Positions 28,924 to 36,471 of a stretch of 39,394 nucleotides of DNA are shown here, one piece after another. Source of the DNA: Pseudomonas sp. GD03858 (lineage in GTDB: Bacteria > Pseudomonadota > Gammaproteobacteria > Pseudomonadales > Pseudomonadaceae). The translations under genes and the position numbers were made by a program. Positions within the stretch are counted from its first letter, which is position 1; each line of letters opens with the position of its first letter. The DNA is taken from NCBI RefSeq assembly GCF_029840925.1, contig NZ_JAOCDM010000043.1, positions 1 through 39,394 of the forward strand. The letters run 5' to 3'. The notes beneath the pieces were generated by a model that had not been told where the DNA came from, did no database searches, and saw only the letters and a list, made by a program, of their open reading frames with translations.

Positions 28924-28956
28924 GGCCCTATCGCGGGTTTGCCCCGCGATAGGGCC
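28924..28956. repeat. Short REP-derived hairpin
   Basis: GGCCCTATCGCGGG and its reverse complement (28924-28937, 28943-28956) form a 14-bp stem with a 5-base loop, ending at the LysR stop codon. It keeps the CTATCG flank and the core of the REP family but lacks the CCGCTCCCAC tail, so it looks like the remains of a pair that lost its middle, or a single element. It may terminate the LysR transcript. Confidence 0.75.
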
Positions 28957-29829
28957 TTAGCAGAACTGCGAACCCACCACTTCCTGCGCCACCCCGAGGA
29001 ACGCCGCCGGCAATCGCGCCTGGCGCCGTTCCTTCAGGCAGTACAGGTATTCGTGCATCACCGGCGCGTTCTCCAGAGCCAGCACCCGCAGCTCCGGGTT
29101 ATGCGGCACTTCATGCCGGGCAATGATGCTGATGCCGATATTGCGCAGCACCGCCTCGCGGATCGACTCGCGGCTGCCGATCTCCAGCAGCGCCCCGGCC
29201 TTGACCCCAGCTTCCTGCATCATCTGCTCGGTCAGCTTGCGCGTGGTCGAGCCTGGCTCGCGCATCAGCAGGCAATGCCCGGTCACTACGTCGATCGACA
29301 CCGTCTGGCGTTGGGCCAGGGGGTGGTTGCGATGCACTGCCACCACCAGCGGGTCGGTGCCCAGCACTCGGCGCACCAGGCGCGCATCTTCGAGCAGTTG
29401 CGAGGACGCGGCGATATCCACCCGGTAATCCTCGAGCATCTCCAGCACCTGCTGCGAGTTGCCGATTTCCACCGCCACGTCCACCTGGGGCAGGCGCTCG
29501 CGGAAGATCTTCACCAGGTCGAGGATGTAGTAGGGCGCGGTGGCGGCGATGCGCAGGCTGCCCTGGCCCTGGCCGCTGTTGCGCAGCTCGAATTCGATGT
29601 CGGCCTCTTGCTGCAGCAGCGCCTTGACCATCGGTAGCAAGCGCGCGCCTTCTTCGCTCAGCACCAGGCGCCGACCACCGCGATAGAACAGTTCCACCGC
29701 GTACTGGCTTTCGAGGTTGCGGATCTGCGTGGTTACCGTGGGCTGGCTGAGCCCGAGCTTCTTCGCCGCCAGGGTGATGCTGCCCAGGCGGGCCACCATG
29801 TAGAAGGCCTTGAGCTCGGCGCTCAGCAT
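28957..29829 (-). CDS. LysR-family regulator of the aminoethylphosphonate cluster
   Basis: A 290-residue LysR-type regulator. The winged helix occupies about residues 1-60 (GSITLAAKKLGLSQPTVTTQ, IRNLESQYAVELFYR), and the effector domain follows; ISIIARHEVP is a typical segment. It resembles the LysR regulators associated with aminoethylphosphonate catabolism. The start at 29829 matches the family N-terminus and has a GGAG 7 bases upstream. That site touches a (CCACAG)7 array covering 29839-29880. The frame stays open through the array and would add a Leu-Trp repeat if a TTG at 29886 were used. It is upstream of and codirectional with the transporter operon, so it could be cotranscribed or act on the 28818-28923 region. 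Confidence 0.86.
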   Translation of the reverse strand: MLSAELKAFYMVARLGSITLAAKKLGLSQPTVTTQIRNLESQYAVELFYRGGRRLVLSEEGARLLPMVKALLQQEADIEFELRNSGQGQGSLRIAATAPYYILDLVKIFRERLPQVDVAVEIGNSQQVLEMLEDYRVDIAASSQLLEDARLVRRVLGTDPLVVAVHRNHPLAQRQTVSIDVVTGHCLLMREPGSTTRKLTEQMMQEAGVKAGALLEIGSRESIREAVLRNIGISIIARHEVPHNPELRVLALENAPVMHEYLYCLKERRQARLPAAFLGVAQEVVGSQFC

Positions 29830-29838
29830 CGCTGGGCT

Positions 29839-29880
29839 CCACAGCCACAGCCACAGCCACAGCCACAGCCACAGCCACAG
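29839..29880. repeat. Hexanucleotide tandem array (CCACAG)7
   Basis: Seven perfect CCACAG units (CTGTGG on the gene strand), followed by one imperfect unit CCACAA. The array begins inside the Shine-Dalgarno site of the LysR gene, so copy-number changes alter the leader length but not the spacing from ribosome site to start. The unit length is a multiple of three, so no frameshift is created in that frame. Confidence 0.97.
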
Positions 29881-29884
29881 CCAC

Positions 29885-29974
29885 AAGCTTCAAGCTGCAA
29901 GCCACAAGAAAAAGCCGGGCCGTGTTGCTTCACAAATCTCACATTCACCTCGATCAGCTTGCAGCTTGCAGCTT
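29885..29974. repeat. Inverted repeat in the cadA-LysR gap
   Basis: An 18-base left arm (29885-29902, beginning AAGCTTCAAGC) matches the reverse complement of 29957-29974 at 17 of 18 positions, with 54 bases between. The right arm is part of the heptamer array. The RNA of the cadA 3' end could fold here, perhaps as its transcript end. Confidence 0.75.
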
Positions 29975-29997
29975 GCAGCTTGCAGCTTGCAGCTTGC
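29956..29997. repeat. Heptanucleotide tandem array (AGCTTGC)6
   Basis: Six perfect units of AGCTTGC fill 42 bases ending 5 bases from the cadA stop codon. Any promoter of the LysR gene would have to lie in or near this 173-base gap or inside cadA. Similar AGCTTGCAGCTTG arrays are, as I recall, scattered between genes in pseudomonads. Confidence 0.96.
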
Positions 29998-30002
29998 CGC
30001 TG

Positions 30003-32249
30003 CTACTTGCGCAGCAGGCGCAAACCGTTGAACACCACCAGCAGGCTCACGCCCATGTCGGCGAACACCGCCATCCACATGGTGGCCATGCCGGCAAAGG
30101 TGATTGCCAGGAAAATCGCCTTGGTCCCCAGGGCCAGCACGATGTTCTGGGTGAGGATCGCCGCGCTCTGGCGCGACAGCCTGACGAACGCCGGGATTTT
30201 GCGCAAGTCGTCGTCCATCAGCGCCACGTCGGCGGTCTCGATGGCGGTGTCGGTGCCGGCGGCGGCCATGGCGAAACCGATCTCGGCGCGGGCCAGGGCC
30301 GGTGCATCGTTGATCCCGTCGCCGACCATGCCCACGCGGTGGTTCTGGGCGTACAGGCTCTCGATGGTGGCCAGCTTGTCCGCCGGCAGCAGATTGCCTT
30401 CGGCGCGGTCGATGCCGACCTGGGCGGCGATCGCCTGGGCGGTGTGGGGATTGTCGCCGGTCAGCATGACCGTCTTGATGCCCAGCTCGTGCAGTTCGGC
30501 GATTGCCTGGCGGCTGCTGTCCTTGACCGTGTCGGCCACGGCGAACAGCGCCAACGGGCCGGAGCGGTCGAGCAGCAGCACCACGGTCTTGCCCTGGCGC
30601 TCCAGCTGATCCAGTTCGGCTTCCAGCGCCGGCGAGCACAGGCCCAGCTCCTCGACCAGGCGATGGTTGCCCAGGTGGTAGGTTTCACCCGCGATGTCGC
30701 CCCGCACGCCGCGACCGGCCAGGGCGGCGAATTCGCTCACCTCGCTGAGCTGCAGGCTCTGCTCTTTGGCGAACAGCGCGATGGCGCCGGAAACCGGGTG
30801 GTCGGAACGGGCGGCCAGGCTGGCGGCCAGGGCCTGGGCGCGGCCTTCGAACAGCGGGTCGAGCACCTTGCTGTCGGTCTGCACCGGCTTGCCGTGGGTA
30901 ATGGTGCCGGTCTTGTCCAGGGCCAGGAAGTCCAGCTTGCGCCCGCCTTCCAGATAGACCCCGCCCTTGATCAGGATGCCCTTGCGCGCGGCGGCGGCCA
31001 GGCCGCTGACGATGGTCACCGGAGTGGAGATCACCAGGGCGCATGGGCACGCCACCACCAGCAGCACCAAGGCGCGGTAGATCCAGTCGAACCACGCGCC
31101 GGCCATGAACAGCGGCGGGATCACCGCCACCGCCAGGGCCACGGCGAACACCGCCGGGGTGTAGATGCGCGAGAATTGGTCGACGAAGCGCTGAGTCGGG
31201 GCGCGGGCGCCCTGGGCCTCTTCGACGGCCTTGATGATTCGCGCCAGGGTCGACTGCCCGGCGGCGGCGGTGACGCGATATTCCAGGGCGCCGGCCTGGT
31301 TGATGGTGCCGGCGAACAGCTTGTCGCCCACTGCCTTTTCGACCGGTAGGCTTTCGCCGGTGATCGGCGCCTGATCGACGCTGGACTGCCCACTGACCAC
31401 CTCGCCGTCCAGGCCGATGCGCTCACCGGGACGCACCCGTACCCGCGCGCCGACGGCTACCTCGCGTACATCGACCTCCCGCCACTGGCCGTCGGCCTGC
31501 TGCACGGTGGCCATGTCCGGAGTGAGTTGCATCAGCCCGCTGATGGCATTGCGCGCGCGGTCGAGCGAACGCGCCTCGATCACTTCGGCAAGGGTGAACA
31601 GCACCATCACCATCGCCGCTTCCGGCCACTGGCCGATCAGCACGGCGCCGGTCACGGCGATGCTCATCAGCGCGTTGATGTTGAGGTTGCGGTTCTTCAG
31701 GGCGATCCAGCCCTTCTTGTAGGTGCCAAGGCCACAGCCGAGGATGGCCGCCAGGGCCAGGGCGGCGACCACCCACTCGGGCGCCTTGCCGGAAAAATGC
31801 ACGAGTTCGGCGGCGAGCGCGGCGGCGCCGGACAACGCCAGCGGCCACCAGCGGGTCTTGCTGGCCTGCGGCGCGCTCGCGCTGCCGTCATCCTCGGCGG
31901 CCAGGGGCTCGGCCTTCATCCCCAGGCTGTCGATGACTTGCTCGATCCCGCTGGTGTCGTCGAGGGTGTGGCGTACACCGAGCACGCGGTTGATCAGGTT
32001 GAACTCCAGTTGCTCGATGCCGGCCAGCTTGCCCAGCTTGTCCTGGATCAGGGTCTGCTCGGTGGGGCAGTCCATGGCCTCGATGCGAAAACGGCTGAGC
32101 CGCGCCTGGGCACTGGCCTTCTCGGTCAGTTGCACCTTGGCCGGCGCGGCGTTGGAACCGCAGCAGCTGTGGGCATGGGGGGCGTGGTCATGGCCCTTGT
32201 CGCCATGGGCGTGATCATGCTTGTGTTCGGGGCTGACAGGCTGGTTCAT
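30003..32249 (-). CDS. cadA: Cadmium/zinc-exporting P1B-type ATPase
   Basis: A 748-residue heavy-metal efflux ATPase of the inner membrane. In order: a His-rich N-terminus ([20 protein letters not shown]), a metal-binding domain with a single-cysteine motif AMDCPTEQ in place of GMTCxxC, transmembrane helices, the actuator TGES, the ion-site [10 protein letters not shown] (CPC), the phosphorylation site DKTGTIT, an SDHPV-type HP motif, and [12 protein letters not shown]. The CPC and the Cd/Zn/Pb-type MDCPTE fit Zn2+/Cd2+/Pb2+ export. The start at 32249 is chosen because the longer frame to 32309 runs into the operator. It is divergent from cadR across a MerR-type promoter, so it is expected to be induced by cadmium. 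Confidence 0.95.
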   Translation of the reverse strand: MNQPVSPEHKHDHAHGDKGHDHAPHAHSCCGSNAAPAKVQLTEKASAQARLSRFRIEAMDCPTEQTLIQDKLGKLAGIEQLEFNLINRVLGVRHTLDDTSGIEQVIDSLGMKAEPLAAEDDGSASAPQASKTRWWPLALSGAAALAAELVHFSGKAPEWVVAALALAAILGCGLGTYKKGWIALKNRNLNINALMSIAVTGAVLIGQWPEAAMVMVLFTLAEVIEARSLDRARNAISGLMQLTPDMATVQQADGQWREVDVREVAVGARVRVRPGERIGLDGEVVSGQSSVDQAPITGESLPVEKAVGDKLFAGTINQAGALEYRVTAAAGQSTLARIIKAVEEAQGARAPTQRFVDQFSRIYTPAVFAVALAVAVIPPLFMAGAWFDWIYRALVLLVVACPCALVISTPVTIVSGLAAAARKGILIKGGVYLEGGRKLDFLALDKTGTITHGKPVQTDSKVLDPLFEGRAQALAASLAARSDHPVSGAIALFAKEQSLQLSEVSEFAALAGRGVRGDIAGETYHLGNHRLVEELGLCSPALEAELDQLERQGKTVVLLLDRSGPLALFAVADTVKDSSRQAIAELHELGIKTVMLTGDNPHTAQAIAAQVGIDRAEGNLLPADKLATIESLYAQNHRVGMVGDGINDAPALARAEIGFAMAAAGTDTAIETADVALMDDDLRKIPAFVRLSRQSAAILTQNIVLALGTKAIFLAITFAGMATMWMAVFADMGVSLLVVFNGLRLLRK

Positions 32250-32289
32250 TGTGTCGTCCTTAGCAGGGCCGCGAAGTGCGTTGTTGCCA

Positions 32290-32320
32290 AGTGAACACCC
32301 TGTAGCCACTATAGGGTCAA
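32290..32320 (-). promoter_or_regulatory. cadA promoter with CadR operator
   Basis: On the minus strand, -35 TTGACC (32315-32320) and a -10-like TTCACT (32290-32295) are 19 bases apart, the long spacer typical of MerR-family promoters. Between them lies a dyad at 32297-32317 (ACCCTGTAG / CTATAGGGT, one mismatch), the expected CadR site. DNA distortion by metal-bound CadR would realign the two boxes. Confidence 0.85.
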
Positions 32321-32341
32321 GCCCTTTGCAGGAGATTTGCC

Positions 32342-32785
32342 ATGAAGATCGGAGAACTGGCCAAGGCCACCGACTGCGCGGTGGAGACCATCCGCTACTA
32401 CGAGCGCGAGCAACTGCTCCCGGAGCCTGCCCGCAGCGACGGCAACTACCGGCTCTACACCCAGGCCCACGTCGAGCGCCTGACCTTCATCCGCAACTGT
32501 CGCACCCTGGACATGACCCTGGACGAGATCCGCAGCCTGCTGAACCTGCGTGACAGCCCCGAGGCGTCGTGCGGCAGCGTCAATGCGCTGATCGACGAGC
32601 ATATCGAGCATGTGCAGGCGAGAATCGACGGGTTGCTGGCGCTGCAGGCGCAGCTGGTGGACTTGCGGCGCCAATGCAATGCGCAAGGGGCGGAGTGCGC
32701 GATCTTGCAGCAGCTGGAGACCAATGGGGCGGTGACGGTGCCGGAGACCGAGCATTCCCATGTAGGGCGCAGTCACGGGCATTGA
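32342..32785 (+). CDS. cadR: MerR-family cadmium-responsive regulator CadR
   Basis: A 147-residue MerR-type activator, nearly the known P. putida CadR. The N-terminal helix-turn-helix is [20 protein letters not shown], followed by a long dimer helix. The metal-site cysteines C77, C112 and C119 are all present, as is the His-rich C-terminal tail (H138, H140, H145, H147) that forms a second metal site in the published protein. AGGAG precedes the ATG. It is divergent from cadA and shares the operator at 32297-32317, so it is probably also self-regulated. Confidence 0.96.
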   Translation: MKIGELAKATDCAVETIRYYEREQLLPEPARSDGNYRLYTQAHVERLTFIRNCRTLDMTLDEIRSLLNLRDSPEASCGSVNALIDEHIEHVQARIDGLLALQAQLVDLRRQCNAQGAECAILQQLETNGAVTVPETEHSHVGRSHGH

Positions 32786-32795
32786 GTTCAAATCG

Positions 32796-32848
32796 TTCGC
32801 GGGTAAAACCGCTCCTACAGAATCTGTGGGAGCGGGTTTACCCGCGAA
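32796..32848. repeat. Paired REP palindrome, GGGTAAACCCG type, diverged
   Basis: Arms 32796-32820 and 32824-32848 with a 3-base centre, between the convergent cadR and thyA. Two positions of the left arm differ from the pairing base (GGTAAAACCGCTCCTAC against GTGGGAGCGGGTTTACC), so this is the least perfect pair in the window. Confidence 0.87.
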
Positions 32849-32869
32849 GCAGGCGACACTGATGCTGGA

Positions 32870-33841
32870 TCAGACCGCCATCGGCGCCGTCATCGGCGCA
32901 TGGTGCTCATAGCCTTCCAGCCAGAAGTCGCTCGGCTCGATCTGCTCCAGCCACTGCGGCTCGTACTTGCCGGTCTTGGCGAAGTCCGGCACGCGGTCGC
33001 TGATCACCAGCTTCGGCGCCTCCAGCGGCTCGCGCTTGAGCTGCTCGTTCAGCATGTCCAGATGGTTCTCGTACACATGGGCATCGCCGATGAAATAGGT
33101 GAACCAACGCGGCGTGTAGCCGGTCAGGCGACCGAACAGCGACAGCAGCGCCGCGCCTTCGGTGAGGTTGAACGGTGTGCCCAGGCCCAGGTCGTTGGAG
33201 CGGATGTAGAGGGTCAGGGAGATTTCCCGGGTCTCGGCATTCGGGTGGAACTGGTACAGCAGATGACACGGCGGCAGCGCCATTTCGTCCAGCTGGGCGC
33301 AGTTCCAGCCGTGGAACAGGATACGGCGGCTGCCCGGATCGTTGGCGATGGTGTCCAGGCACTGGCGCACCTGGTCGATGGCCTTGTACAGGATGACGAA
33401 CGCCTGGCCGTCCTCCTCGTCCTGGGCGATACGGCGGAAACCGGCCTTCTCGGCCATCTCGATGGCGGCCGTGTTGCTCAGCGCGATGCGCTTGTAGCCC
33501 GGCCACTGGCGCCACTGCACGCCATAGATCTCGCCCAGGTCGTCATGCCCCTGGCGGAACGGGTTGGCCAGCCACTGGGCGTTTTCGTTGGCGTTCTGGT
33601 CCCAGACCTTGCAGCCCAGGTCGCGGAATTCGCCGGCGTTCTTCACGCCACGCAGGAAACCGACCATCTCGCCGATCGCCGACTTGAACGCCAGCCTGCG
33701 CGTGGTGATGGCCGGGAAGCCCTTCTGCAGGTCGAACTTGAGCATGGCGCCCGGCAGGCTGATGGTGCGGATGCCGGTGCGGTTTTCCTGCAGCGTGCCG
33801 TTGTCGATGACGTCACGGACCAGATCTAGATACTGTTTCAT
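32870..33841 (-). CDS. thyA: Thymidylate synthase, long form
   Basis: A 323-residue ThyA that methylates dUMP to dTMP using methylene-tetrahydrofolate. The catalytic cysteine C192 is in [21 protein letters not shown] is the phosphate-binding segment, and [13 protein letters not shown] is the dUMP-binding segment. It is about 60 residues longer than the E. coli enzyme. Most of the extra length is an insert of about 39 residues after QWRQWP (residues 114-152) and a smaller one near residues 85-98. AGGTAAGCC precedes the ATG. It follows lgt by 48 bases, the conserved lgt-thyA pair. Confidence 0.96.
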   Translation of the reverse strand: MKQYLDLVRDVIDNGTLQENRTGIRTISLPGAMLKFDLQKGFPAITTRRLAFKSAIGEMVGFLRGVKNAGEFRDLGCKVWDQNANENAQWLANPFRQGHDDLGEIYGVQWRQWPGYKRIALSNTAAIEMAEKAGFRRIAQDEEDGQAFVILYKAIDQVRQCLDTIANDPGSRRILFHGWNCAQLDEMALPPCHLLYQFHPNAETREISLTLYIRSNDLGLGTPFNLTEGAALLSLFGRLTGYTPRWFTYFIGDAHVYENHLDMLNEQLKREPLEAPKLVISDRVPDFAKTGKYEPQWLEQIEPSDFWLEGYEHHAPMTAPMAV

Positions 33842-33889
33842 GGCTTACCTGTAGCAAGAACGGCAGGGGGATCGCCCCTGCCGTGGAAA

Positions 33890-34699
33890 TCAAACGGTGG
33901 CCTTGGCCGTCGGTTTGCGGTTGTAGGCCCACCAGATCAGGAAGATGCCGCCGACGATCATCGGCACGCAGAGCAACTGACCCATGGTCAACCAGCCGAA
34001 GGCGATGTAGCCGAGCTGGGCGTCGGGTACCCGCACGAACTCCACGATGAAGCGGAAGATGCCATAGAACAGCGCGAACATGCCGGAAACCGCCATGGTC
34101 GGGCGCGGTTTGCGCGAGTACAGCCAAAGGATGACGAATAATGCCACACCTTCGAGGGCGAACTGGTACAGCTGCGACGGGTGACGCGGCAGCTGGGCCG
34201 GGTCGCTGAACGGCGGGAACACCATCGCCCACGGCACGTCGGTGGCCTTGCCCCACAGTTCGGCGTTGATGAAGTTGCCGATGCGCCCGGCACCCAGGCC
34301 GATCGGCACCAGCGGTGCGACGAAGTCCATCAGCTCGAAGAACGACTTGTTGTTGCGCTTGCCGAACCACAACGCAGCCAGCATCACGCCGATGAAGCCG
34401 CCGTGGAACGACATGCCACCCTTCCATACCTCGAAGATCAAGGTCGGGTTGGCCAGGTACTGGTGCAGGTCGTAGAACAGCACGTAGCCCAGGCGCCCGC
34501 CGACGATCACCCCCATCGACAGCCAGAACACCAGGTCGGAGAGCTTCTCGCGGGTCCAGGTGGGGTCGAAGCGGTTCAGCCGGCGCGAGGCCAGCAGCCA
34601 GGCGCCGCCGATGCCGATCAGGTACATCAGGCCGTACCAGTGGATTTTCAGCGGCCCGAGGGCCACGGCCACGGGGTCGATCTGCGGGTAAGGCAGCAT
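33890..34699 (-). CDS. lgt: Prolipoprotein diacylglyceryl transferase
   Basis: A 269-residue seven-helix inner-membrane enzyme that attaches diacylglycerol to the lipobox cysteine of prolipoproteins, the first step of lipoprotein maturation. The signature [13 protein letters not shown] is intact, as are HGGFIGV and the N-terminal helix region around [18 protein letters not shown] lies upstream of the ATG. It is 16 bases downstream of the TSUP permease gene and upstream of thyA, so the three are probably one transcript. Confidence 0.97.
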   Translation of the reverse strand: MLPYPQIDPVAVALGPLKIHWYGLMYLIGIGGAWLLASRRLNRFDPTWTREKLSDLVFWLSMGVIVGGRLGYVLFYDLHQYLANPTLIFEVWKGGMSFHGGFIGVMLAALWFGKRNNKSFFELMDFVAPLVPIGLGAGRIGNFINAELWGKATDVPWAMVFPPFSDPAQLPRHPSQLYQFALEGVALFVILWLYSRKPRPTMAVSGMFALFYGIFRFIVEFVRVPDAQLGYIAFGWLTMGQLLCVPMIVGGIFLIWWAYNRKPTAKATV

Positions 34700-34715
34700 T
34701 GTCTTTCCTCTAGGT

Positions 34716-35498
34716 TCAGATAAGGAAGCTCAGTCCGACGCAGAACAGCAGCGCGGCGAACAGACGCTTGAGCAGGCGTGGCGACAGCTGGTGCGCCAGG
34801 CGCGCGCCGAAGCGGGCGAAGAACATGCTGGTCACGGCGATGCCGAGCAGCGCCGGCAGGTACACGTAACCCAGGCTGTGGGCCGGCAGGTGCTCCTCGT
34901 GCCAGCCCAGCCACATGAAGCTCAGGGCGCTGGCCAGGGCGATCGGCAGGCCGCAGGCCGACGAGGTCGCCACTGCCTGCTGCATCGGCAGGCTGCGCCA
35001 GGTGAGGAATGGCACGGTCAGCGAACCGCCACCGATGCCGAAGATCGCCGAGGCCCAGCCGATCACCCCGCCGGCGGCGGTCAGGCCCGGCTTGCCGGGG
35101 ATGCCGCGACTGGCCTTGGGCTTGAGGTCCATGGCCATCTGCGCGGCGATCACCAGGGCGAACACGCCGATGATCTTCTGCAGCATCGGGCCCTGGATCA
35201 GCGAGGCGGTCTTGGCCCCGACCAGCGCGCCGAGCAGGATGCCCACGGTCATCCAGGCGAAGATCGGCCATTGCACGGCGCCCTTGCGCTGGTGCTCGAG
35301 CACGGCGTTGATCGAGGTGAAGACGATGGTCGCCAGCGATGTGCCCACCGCCAGGTGGGTCAGCACCGAGGGGTCGAAGCCCTGCAAGGTGAAGCTGAAC
35401 ACCAGCACTGGCACGATGATGATGCCGCCGCCGACGCCGAACAGTCCGGCCAGCACGCCGGCACAGGCCCCTAGTAGCAGGTAGAGAGCGAATTCCAT
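34716..35498 (-). CDS. TSUP/TauE-family membrane transporter
   Basis: A 260-residue inner-membrane protein with about 8 helices. It has the duplicated TauE/SafE family signature: [15 protein letters not shown] near residue 20 and its weaker copy [16 protein letters not shown] near residue 155. Family members export sulfite or sulfoacetate or carry other organic anions; the substrate here is not evident. The start at 35498 has an AGGGG upstream; the frame to 35543 adds a stretch unlike a membrane N-terminus. It leads the TSUP-lgt-thyA unit. Confidence 0.88.
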   Translation of the reverse strand: MEFALYLLLGACAGVLAGLFGVGGGIIIVPVLVFSFTLQGFDPSVLTHLAVGTSLATIVFTSINAVLEHQRKGAVQWPIFAWMTVGILLGALVGAKTASLIQGPMLQKIIGVFALVIAAQMAMDLKPKASRGIPGKPGLTAAGGVIGWASAIFGIGGGSLTVPFLTWRSLPMQQAVATSSACGLPIALASALSFMWLGWHEEHLPAHSLGYVYLPALLGIAVTSMFFARFGARLAHQLSPRLLKRLFAALLFCVGLSFLI

Positions 35499-35629
35499 TC
35501 GTGGCCCCTGTGGAAAACAATCCGGCATGGTAACGGAAGCCAAGCCTGGGGCTCTAGTGAAGTCTGTGTCAGGTGATGGATAGCGGCCGGCGGCGCAGGT
35601 AGAGTGGCCGAAAACACAGGGGACAACCT

Positions 35630-36376
35630 ATGTGCCTGATCGTATTCGCCTGGCGGCCCGGGCACGCTCTGCCGCTGATCGTCGCGGCCAACCGTGACGA
35701 GTTCTATGCCCGCCCGACCCAGGCCCTGGCGGCTTGGCAGGATGCGCCGGGGGTGCATGCCGGGCGCGACCTGGAGGCTGGTGGCACCTGGCTGGGCGTT
35801 GGGCCGAACGGCCGCTTCGCGGCGCTGACCAACATTCGCGATCCGCGCCAGCCGCCAGGGCCACGTTCACGGGGCGAACTGGTGGCGGCGTACCTGCAAG
35901 GCGAGCTTGGGGTCGAGGCCTACCTGGACCAGGTGGCCAGCCGCAGTGGGCAGTACTCGGGGTTCAATCTGCTGGTGGGCGATGGCGAGCGGCTGGGCTA
36001 CCTGCATGCCCGCGAGGCTGCGCCGCGCATGCTGGAGCCTGGTGTCTACGGGCTGTCGAATGCCGGGCTGGACACGCCGTGGCCGAAGCTGCTGAAGGCG
36101 CGCAGCGGACTTGAGGGATTGCTCGAGGCTGCCGACCCGCAACGGTTACTGGCCCTGCTGGGCGATGCGCAGCCCGCGTCGGATGGCGAGCTGCCGGAAA
36201 CCGGCGTGGGGTTGGCCACCGAAAGGTTGCTATCGAGCGTGTTCATCGCCAGCCAGAACTATGGGACGCGTGCGAGCACGGTGCTGATCGTTGATGATCA
36301 GGGGCGGCGGCGGATGGTCGAGCGCAGTTTCGGGCCGTTTGGTGGGCACCTGGGCGAGGTCAGCCTGGAGGTGTGA
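35630..36376 (+). CDS. NRDE/TANGO2-family protein
   Basis: A 248-residue member of the NRDE family, named for the AANRDEFY motif at about residues 18-25. It begins MCLIVFAW; the cysteine at residue 2 would be N-terminal after methionine removal, which suggests an N-terminal nucleophile hydrolase fold. GGTWLGVG and FNLLVGD are further conserved segments. Human TANGO2 belongs to the same family and has been linked to heme or lipid metabolism, but the bacterial role is not established. AGGGGA precedes the ATG. It is divergent from the TSUP gene and convergent with ptsP over a REP pair. Confidence 0.85.
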   Translation: MCLIVFAWRPGHALPLIVAANRDEFYARPTQALAAWQDAPGVHAGRDLEAGGTWLGVGPNGRFAALTNIRDPRQPPGPRSRGELVAAYLQGELGVEAYLDQVASRSGQYSGFNLLVGDGERLGYLHAREAAPRMLEPGVYGLSNAGLDTPWPKLLKARSGLEGLLEAADPQRLLALLGDAQPASDGELPETGVGLATERLLSSVFIASQNYGTRASTVLIVDDQGRRRMVERSFGPFGGHLGEVSLEV

Positions 36377-36380
36377 GTCC

Positions 36381-36460
36381 GACCTCATCGCGGGGCAAGC
36401 CCGCTCCCACGAAGGTCTTGCAGCAACTTTGTGGGAGCGGGCTTGCCCCGCGATGAGGTC
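36381..36460. repeat. Paired REP palindrome, GGGGCAAGCCCG type, longest arms
   Basis: Perfect 30-base inverted arms (36381-36410, 36431-36460) with a 20-base centre, between the convergent NRDE gene and ptsP. The pairing extends past the REP unit into locus-specific flanks GACCTCA / TGAGGTC. Confidence 0.92.
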
Positions 36461-36471
36461 GGTACCAACGA

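Noticed and set aside
29834..29905. Leu-Trp or Val-Ala repeat peptides read from the hexamer array as an N-terminal membrane anchor of the LysR protein
   Set aside because: They need TTG or out-of-frame starts without ribosome sites, while the ATG at 29829 has a good GGAG and the family N-terminus. Kept only as a remark on the array.
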